From: Ovis canadensis
Taxonomy: Eukaryota > Chordata > Mammalia > Artiodactyla > Bovidae
Direction: 5' to 3'
Assembly (NCBI RefSeq): GCF_042477335.2
Contig: NC_091247.1
Location: 223,720,001 to 223,784,000, forward strand
Length of the DNA: 64,000 nt
In this document: positions 52,520 through 64,000 of the stretch, piece by piece
Layout of the letters: every line of letters begins with the position of its first letter
How positions within the stretch are numbered: the stretch's first letter is position 1
Notes under the pieces: model-generated
Told to the model about the DNA's origin: nothing
Database searches by the model: none
What the model saw: only the letters and a program-made list of their open reading frames with translations
Translations under genes and position numbers: made by a program

Positions 52520-55500
52520 GGCGTCTAGGCCCTCCTGTGCCTGTGCAGCCTCGGGTTGGTCCTCCGGCCACGGGCCCTGGCCTCGGGCGTGGGTGGCTCC
52601 TCAGGGTCACCGCCCCTAGTCTTGGGCGTGAGGTGGCTTCTCCCGGCCGCCCCTGACCTCAGAGGTGGGGTGTCTCCTCCCGGCCGCCCCTGACCTCGGA
52701 CGCGGGGTAGCAGGCACAGGAGGGCCTAGAGGAGCTATCCCATGTTGAAGGTCAGGAAAGGTAGCAGTAAGGAGATACCCCTCGTCCAAGGTAAGGAGCA
52801 GCGGCTGTGCTTTGCTGGAGCAACCGTGAAGAGATACCCCACGGCCAAGGTAAGAGAAACCCAAGTAAGATGGTACGTGTTGCAAGAGGGCATCAGAGGG
52901 CAGACACACTGAAACCATACTCACAGAAAACTAGTCAATCTAATCACACGAGGACCACAGCCTTGTCTAACTCAATGAAACCAAGCCATGCCTGCGGGGC
53001 AACCCAAGACGGGCGGGTCATGGTGGAGAGGTCTGACAGAATGTGGTCCACTGGAGAAGGGAATGGCAAGCCACTTCAGTATTCTTGCCTTGAGAACCCC
53101 ATGAACAGTATGAAAAAGTAAAATGATAGAATACCAAAAGAGGAACTCCCCAGGTCATTAGGTGCCCAATATGCTACTGGAGATCAGTGGAGAAATAACT
53201 CCAGAAAAAATGAAGGGATGGAGCCAAAGCAAAAACAATACCCAGCTGTGGATGTGACTAGTGATAGAAGCAAGATCTGATGCTGTAAAGAGCAATACTG
53301 CATAGGAACCTGGAATGTCAGGTCCATGAATCAAGGCAAATTGGAAGTGGTCAAACAAGAGATGGCAAGGGTGAACGTTGACATTCTAGGAATCAGCGAA
53401 CTAAAATGGACTGGAATGGGTGAATTTAACTCAGATGAACATTATATCTACTACTGCGGGCAGGAATCCCTCAGAAGAAATGGAGTAGCCATCATGGTCA
53501 ACAAGAGAGTCCGAAATGCAGTACTTGGATGCAATCTCAAAAACGACAGAATGATCTCTGTTCGTCTCCAAGGCAAACCATTCAATATCAGTTGTCCAAG
53601 TCTATGCCCCAACCAGTAATGCTGAAGAAGCTGAAGTTGAACGGTTTTATGAAGACCTACAAGACCTTTTAGAACTAACAGCCAAAAAAGATGTCCTTTT
53701 CATTATAGGGGACTGGAATGCAAAAGTAGGAAATCAAGAAACACCTGGAGTAACAGGCAAATTTGGCCTTGGAATGCGGAATGAAGCAGAGCAAAGACTA
53801 GTAGAGTTTTGCCAAGAAAATGCACTGGTCATAGCAAACACCCTCTTCCAACAACACAAGAGAAGATTCTACACATGGACATCACCAGATGGTCAACACC
53901 GAAATCAGATTGATTATATACTTTGCAGCCAAAGATGGAGAATCTCTATACAGTCAACAAAAACAAGACCAGGAGCTGACTGTGGCTCAGATCATGAACT
54001 CCTTATTACCAAACTCAGATTCAAATTGAAGACAGTAGGGAAAACCGCTAGACCATTCAGGTATGACCTAAATCAAATCCCTTATGATTATACAGTAGAA
54101 GTGAGAAATAGATTTAAGGGCCTAGATCTGATAGAGTGCCTGATGAACTATGGAATGAGGTTTGTGACATTGTACAGGAGACAGGGATCAAGACCATCCC
54201 CATGGAAAAGAAATGCAAAAAAGCAAACTGGCTGTCTGGGGAGGCCTTACAAATAGCTGTGAAGAGAGAGGCGAAAAGCCAAGGAGAAAAGGAGATATAA
54301 GCATCTGAATGCAGAGTTCCAGAGAATAGCAAGAAGAGATAAGAAAGCCTTCTTCAGAGATCAATGCAAAGAAATACAGGAAAACAACACAATGGGAAAG
54401 ACTAGAGATCTCTTCAAGACAATGAGATACCAAGGGAACATTTCATGCAAAGATGGGCTCGATAAAGCACGGAAATGGTATGGACCTAACAGAAGCAGAA
54501 GATATTAAGAGGTGGCAAGAATACACAGAACTGTACAAAGAAGATCTTCACGACCTGGATAATCACGATGGTGTGATCACTCATCTAGAGCCAGATATCT
54601 TGGAATGTGAAGTCAAGTGGGCCTTAGAAAGCATCAGTATGAACAAAGCTAGTGGAGGTGATGGAATTCCAGTGGAGTTGTTTCAAATCCTGAAAGATGA
54701 TGCTGTGAAAGTGCTGCACTCAATATGCCAGCAAATTTGGAAAACTCAGCAGTGGCCACAGGACTGGAAAAGGGCAGTTTTCATTCCAATCCCAAAGAAA
54801 GGCAATGCCAAAGAATGCTCAAACTATCGCACAATTGCACTCATCTCACATGCTAGTAAAGTAATGCTCAAAATTCTCCAAGCCAGGCTTCAGCAATATA
54901 TGAACCGTGAACTCCGATATTCAAGCTGGTTTTAGAAAAGGCCAAGGAACCAGAGATCAAATTGCCAACATCAGCTGGATCATGGAAAAAGCAAGAGAGT
55001 TCCAGAAAAACATCTATTTCTGCTTTTTATTGACTATGCCAAAGCCTTTGACTGTGTGGATCACAAGAAACTGTGGAAAATTCTGAGAGATGGGAATACC
55101 AGTCAGAACTGGACATGGAACAACAGACTGGTTCCAAATAGGAAAAGGAGTGTGTCAAGGCTGTATATTGTCACCCTGCTTATTTAACTTATATGCAGAG
55201 TACATCATGAGAAATGCTGGGCTGGGAGAAACACAAGCTGGAATCAAGACTGCTGGGAGAAATATGAATAACCTCAGATATGCAGATGACACCACCCTTA
55301 TGGCAGAAAGTGAAGAGGAGCTAAAAAGCCTCTTGATGAAAGAGAGTGAAAAAGTTGACTTAAAGCTCAACATTCAGAAAACGAAGATCATGGCATCTGG
55401 TCCCATCACTTCACGGGAAATAGATGGGGAAACAGTAGAAACAGTGTCAGACTCTTTTTGTGCTCCAAAATCACTGCAGATGGTGACTGCAGCCATGAAA

Positions 55501-56031
55501 TTAACAGACGCTTACTCCTTGGAAAAAAAGTTACGACCAACCTAGATAGTATATTCAAAAGCAGAGACATTACTTTGCCGACTAAGGTCCATCTAGTCAA
55601 AGCTATGGTTTTCCCTGTGGTCATGTATGGATGTGAGAGTTGGACTGTGAAGAAGGCTGAGCGCCGAAGAATTGATGCTTTTGATGTGTGGTGTTGGAAA
55701 AGACTCTTGAGAGTCCCTTGGACTGCAAGGAGATCCAACCAGTCCATTTTGAAGGAGATCAACCCTGGGATTTCTTTGGAAGGAATGATGCTAAAGCTGA
55801 AGCTCCAGTACTTTGGCCACCTCATGCAGAGTTGACTCACTGGAAAAGACTCTGATGCTGGGAAGGATTGCGGGCAGAAGGGGATGACCGAGGAGGAGAT
55901 GGTTGGATGGCATCCCGGACTCGATGGATGTCTGCGTGAACTCCGGGAGATGGTGATGGACAGGGAGGCCTGGCATGCTGCGATTCATGGGGTCGCAAAG
56001 TCGGACACGACTGAGCAACTGAACTGAACTG
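52520..56031 (+). mobile_element. BovB LINE (RTE), near full length, inactive
   Basis: Starts with a GC-rich 5' UTR made of short direct repeats ('cccctgacctcgg..', about 52545-52720). Then come an apurinic-like endonuclease region (about 53310-54070, with VDILGISELKWTG, DYILCSQRW and SDHELLITKL) and a reverse transcriptase (54450-55500, with PIPKKGNAKECSNYRTIALI, IDYAKAFDCVDH and the catalytic YADD at 55279-55290). It ends with the 3' end 'actgagcaactgaactgaac'. Frameshifts near 53590, 54150-54300, 54930 and 55090 show it is dead. About 3.5 kb matches full-length BovB. The 5' boundary is approximate. Confidence 0.95.
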
Positions 56032-56285
56032 ATGCTATTTACCTCTTTGCTACTCTGGTTCCACCTATTTACTTACAAACCATAGTTTTAAAGTTTTTGC
56101 CAAATCAACACGGCTTCTTCAGTTTTAACTTTTAGAAGTTTATCAGCTATCATTAACTATGTTTGCCTACTTAACACATGCACTTCTTTTAAAGTGTGCT
56201 TTATTGGTTATAAATATTGCTACATATTTAATTTTAAAATCACTGCACCAGTTTTTAATAAAAACTAATTTTTTTAGTCCCTTAT

Positions 56286-56417
56286 TGGTTGGATGGCATC
56301 GCTGACTTGATGGACACGAGTTTGAGCAAGCTCCAGGAGTTAGTGATGGACAGGGAAGCCTGGCGTGCTGCAGTCCATGGGGTCACAGAGTCAGATACGA
56401 CTGAGCAACTAAACTAT
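56286..56417 (+). repeat. BovB 3'-end fragment
   Basis: Short sense BovB tail, 'ttggttggatggcatcgctg' to 'actgagcaactaaact', 250 bp after the end of the long BovB. Confidence 0.92.
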
Positions 56418-58100
56418 TGGGTCCATTACAAGAGGACTAACAAGCACTTCATCACAACCAGTGATGTGACATTCCTTACTTAACCAATGCCCTTCAAATG
56501 AACGTTTCCCATTTTTTAAAGTATCTCAGTATAGGCTTCCTTGATGCCCTCTCCTGTTTCTGAATATGGCAGAATTGCTTACCTCTGAACTGCTACCTGA
56601 GGATATGTAAAGCTCCGTTTTACTTAACAGAATATATTTTTAGGGGTCCTTCTTAACAACACTGTAGAATCTAAAGTATACTGTGCATGAGTGATAGACA
56701 TAGAAAATATAGGACGTGCTGGAAAAAAAGGGGAGTGACGGTGGTGGGAACAGTCAATATTCAGTTTGAAGCCATACTTTATTTTTAATGTAGCTAGAAA
56801 TATCCAGTAACTATGTATTTTTAAGCAGAAAAAAATTCCTTTACTCTTCCTTTTTATATAGCATCATTGGCACAAGAAAAGGACATTCCTGGTTTAGAAA
56901 TGATGATGTTGAGTTCCTACTGAAACAAAGCACGTGCTTTATATTAACCTAGAAATCTAAAAGCACAGGATTACATTTTCAGAAAAACAATTTTACTTTT
57001 ACGCACTTATGTTAGAACACACTTAGGTAATGTATAAATCAAATAAAAAATCCAGCAGTAGCTGGTCCTGAGGTACTCACAGCACACACTGGAAATTTTG
57101 AGAATGGAGAACACACATTAACAAAAGGAGCATCAGCAAGCTCAAATTCAGGTTTATATGCTGAGTATTTCTAAAGGGTTTAAAATGCATGCTCAATCAG
57201 CATAGTTTTTTCTCACTTCACTGATGCATTTCTATTTGCTTGTATACAGCAAAGGGTGAGAACCTGAATTATCTTATGATTTCAGAAATGTGTTCCATGG
57301 AATTTACATCACTGCTCCTACCACTGATTCCTCAAAGAAGCAAAGTATAGGGGGGTCTCATCCCTTGAAATTTCTGTTCAACACTGGCACTTTAAATTGA
57401 AAGATAGCTAAGTAGAAACCTAGCAATTCTTGTTAACAGTGCTTGGACTTAAGTCTCATGTAATGTAAGAATTGGATGTACAACAGAAAATCATTTTCTT
57501 TATCCTTGGAAGAGAGGAAAGGGGAGTAAAGAGAGTTGCAGTATTTAAGAACTGAATAGAACAATGAATCTTTCACAATGCTGACAACTCCACAATGAAG
57601 AATCATCGTGAATCTCAATAGTGATTAGGAAGTCAAGTTTCCCTTTCTGTGTATCAATTAATTCAAAACTCTCCAAAGATTAATACTACAGAATAAACTC
57701 AAACTGCAATAGGTATTTCCTAAGTAGGAGACCAAACATCAAAGGGAATCCCTTCTTCCAAGGTCCTTTGATATGTTACGATTTCACCAAAGAGAAAATC
57801 TAACACTTAAATATGAAATCTCTTCGCCAAGTAAGAAACTGAAGCTATTATCGGTATTACCCTACATAGTCACTGTTTGTATTAAACATTAAACCCAGCA
57901 TTAAATATGCCTGCACAATTATGCTATGAATAATGATAGCAATGATGTTAGTCAAAGAGGACCATCTTTAGCCCAAGAAGAGTAGGAAGAAAAAACTGAA
58001 AACGAGCAGAAAAAGCAGACAAATTGGGCATTTTCTGATGTGTAAAGGACATTTTTAAACACAGAAATACAGAAAGGAAAACATTCCCTTATTTCCCCTA
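56418..58100. other. Intergenic downstream of ST13, nothing recognised
   Basis: About 1.7 kb with no gene, RNA or confident repeat identified. Confidence 0.45.
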
Positions 58101-58117
58101 TGTGGAAATACGAAACA

Positions 58118-58123
58118 TTTATT
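58118..58123 (-). terminator. ST13: Candidate ST13 poly(A) signal (AATAAA), distal
   Basis: AATAAA on the gene strand about 710 nt after the ST13 stop codon. Usage unproven. Confidence 0.5.
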
Positions 58124-58453
58124 TCAGGTATCAGACAAGAACAGAGCTAAGTAATGCAATTTTACTGCAGCATTATAAAAACCATCCCTCCACCACAGCG
58201 TAAGATTTAACTGCATGTGCGCAAGGGGACATGTGATATAAAATGTAGTACGATGACTGCTGCCCTGCCAAGTACTTCCAGTCCCTCCCCAGGCCCTACT
58301 GCAATACTGGTGGTCCCAAGGGTTCCAGAAGCAAATCATTTAAGATAGTAACAACAAAGCAATTAAAAAGACAAATCAAAATGCCTCAGTAACCATATGT
58401 CCAATTCAAACTTTATCTATTTAAATGTTGTATTTGTCTCCCACTAACAAATC

Positions 58454-58459
58454 TTTATT
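58454..58459 (-). terminator. ST13: Candidate ST13 poly(A) signal (AATAAA), proximal
   Basis: AATAAA on the gene strand about 375 nt after the stop. Together with the distal hexamer it could give two 3' UTR lengths. Confidence 0.45.
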
Positions 58460-58832
58460 TCACTCAAACTTGGAACAATAAATCTTCCACACTGATGTAT
58501 CTTACTTGCCTAATTAATTCAAAGGAAAAAATCAAAATCATTAGTAAAGAAAAATGTAGGGGTTAATACACCTTTTTAAATATTTTTAAGGTTTAAAAAT
58601 TGCTTAAAGTTTTAAATTTCTAGTAAGAAAACATTATCTGAATGAATACCCTAATGGCAAACCGCTGTAAAATGTTTTCAGCTGCATCTGGGGCAAAGGG
58701 GTAGGGATTATCTTCAAAGCACCCCAGCTTTCTTCATGAGAAGGTCAGAGGTACACTGGTTTGTATTATTGCAACATCCATTAGGTGATCTAAGTTGCTT
58801 TTCCTCCAGCAGGGCTTTATGTCAGAAGAGCA

Positions 58833-62768
<3,936 letters not shown>

Positions 62769-62934
62769 CTAGGAAAGAAACAGTCACAGAAAAATGTCTT
62801 CTCTGAAAATGGAATAAGGTCAACACAAATCAATAGTTTTGTTAAAGAATTATTTTTCTTTGGGGAAAGATTAAACTTAACACAGTTCTGAAAAATTAAT
62901 TAAGTTTATCTTACAGAAAAAGACCTAACTCAGC

Positions 62935-63091
62935 CACAAGCGGATGGTGGATAAATTCTGGGTTAATGAGGCCATCATTAAAGGATGTGAAGAGGGAACC
63001 ATGTCTGGGCAGCTACAGTTCATGTGCAGGCAGCAGATCTTAGAGCTACCACGGCCAAGCAGTGAGACTCAGAACCTTAATGACAATGTGA
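62935..63091 (+). other. Short protein-like open stretch in ST13 intron, unrecognised
   Basis: Reading from 62945 the plus strand is open for about 48 codons (MVDKFWVNEAIIKGCEEG.. to ..SSETQNLNDNV) and then runs into a Bov-tA. There is a stop a few codons upstream. I do not recognise it. It may be chance or a decayed fragment. Confidence 0.25.
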
Positions 63092-63424
63092 GTGGGCTTC
63101 CCTGGCAGCTCAGCTGGTAAAGAATCTGCCTGCAACGTAGGACTCCAGCTCGATTCCTGGATCGGGAAGATCCCCTGGAGAAGGGACAGGCTACCAACTC
63201 CAGTATTCTTGGGCTTCTCTGGTGGCTCAGACGGTAAAGAATCCGTCTGCAATGCGGGAGACCTGGGTTCGAATCCTGGGCTGGAAAGATTCCCTGGAGG
63301 AGGACATGGCATCCCACAGCATTCCTGCCTGGAGAATTCCCATGGAGGGAGGAGCCTGGCGGGCTACAGTCCACAGGGTCTTAAAATTTTGAGTCAGACA
63401 CGACTGAGTGACTAAGCACAGCAG
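63092..63424 (+). repeat. Bov-tA SINE with duplicated head (Bov-tA3-like)
   Basis: Sense. A first head and partial body (63092-63207) are followed by a second full Bov-tA starting 'gggcttctctggtggctc' at about 63208 and ending 'gactgagtgactaagcac'. Confidence 0.9.
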
Positions 63425-64000
63425 AGGCTTATCAATTGTGACACAGAGACAAGAGGCTGGGATTTGAAGTTAGAGGAGTGTTAAAAATTTCAAACAATTA
63501 ACTAGTGCAAAGATGATAAACAGATGTCAAATTGCATGGCAATTCTTGCCCAATACCTGCCATGGGAAGGCAGAGACTGGGAACACATATAGCAGTTACT
63601 TCCCACAGTTTAATTATACTTAAGTTTTCCTCATCAGTCAAATGAGGGGGCAAAGAAGAGAAGTATGTTAGTTTTAACTATAAGAATCAACCAGGCACTA
63701 GTACAGAGTAGATGTCAAATACTTGGAATCTAGCATTTATTCATAGAATAGAAATCTAAGATTCATATTCGACTGTTACTTTAGCTTCTTCATGATTATT
63801 TAAGAATTTGCGTTCTAGAATATTTCACTCAATAACCTTGTTGATTTAGCCGTTACAAAAGAAAGAAAATCAAATCATCTGACAGATTAAATTTAATAAA
63901 ACTTCCACTATCTTAAAGTCTTTGAGAGTAAATTCTTCAGAGTGGAATTTCACACAAAAGGAACGATTTGCCATATAGATGCACTAAGTTATTTTAACTA
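63425..64000. other. ST13 intron sequence to window end, nothing recognised
   Basis: No further ST13 exon is visible before position 64000. The preceding exon (C-terminal end of the TPR region) must lie beyond the window. Confidence 0.5.

Larger units (their letters stand above)
58118..58832 (-). other. ST13: Presumed ST13 3' UTR
   Basis: Repeat-free stretch from the stop codon to the distal AATAAA. Extent inferred. Confidence 0.6.

Noticed and set aside
52497-56040. Target-site duplication around the long BovB (atgcta or tatttac)
   Set aside because: Only 6-7 bp matches in an AT-rich context with an uncertain 5' boundary, too weak to claim.

Overview
The window is a segment of a ruminant (pecoran, cattle/sheep/goat-type) nuclear genome. 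Diagnostic are at least 23 Bov-A/Bov-tA SINE insertions, nine BovB (RTE-clade LINE) copies, several CHR-type tRNA-Glu SINEs and a bovine-type mariner scrap, over a background of older L1, L2, MIR, MER5A, MER20 and MLT1-like repeats. Gene structure is mammalian: small exons with GT-AG introns, and no prokaryotic-style operons.

Two protein-coding genes are present, both on the minus strand, head to tail. SLC25A17 (PMP34, the peroxisomal CoA/FAD/NAD+ carrier) is complete: nine coding exons between 48077 (ATG) and 8126 (end of stop) add up to exactly 307 codons plus stop with all splice phases matching. Its first exon lies in a CpG island (about 47900-48420) with an inverted CCAAT box, a GC box and a CACGTG E-box. 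Candidate poly(A) signals lie at 7428 and 7181. ST13 (Hip, the Hsc70-interacting co-chaperone) is partial: only its last four coding exons (62768 to 58833) are inside the window, covering the charged linker, the GGMP repeats and the C-terminal STI1/DP module. Its upstream TPR exons lie beyond position 64000. From my knowledge of human chromosome 22q13.2, this gene order and orientation is conserved.

Layout: 1-7150 is intergenic DNA downstream of SLC25A17, rich in repeats (BovB, CHR, Bov-tA and a cluster of three MIRs). 7150-48100 is the SLC25A17 transcription unit, with large introns 1 (17.7 kb), 4 (11 kb) and 8 (3.6 kb) and an unusually short intron 6 (88 bp). 48400-58100 is intergenic and dominated by two BovB LINEs in the same orientation: a 5'-truncated one (49022-51412) and a near full-length but inactivated one (about 52520-56031). 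58100-64000 is the 3' part of ST13.

The two genes act in different processes (peroxisomal cofactor transport and cytosolic Hsp70 chaperoning), so nothing suggests they work together beyond conserved adjacency. I found no previously undescribed biological system. The most informative observations are nested retroposition events with readable target-site duplications: a U6 retrocopy in an MLT1-like LTR, an 88-bp A-rich insertion inside a Bov-tA, a trimeric Bov-A array, and a Bov-A inside an L1 tail. Other observations concern the short intron 6 with an in-frame upstream AG, and G/C-rich tracts near the SLC25A17 promoter and 3' UTR.
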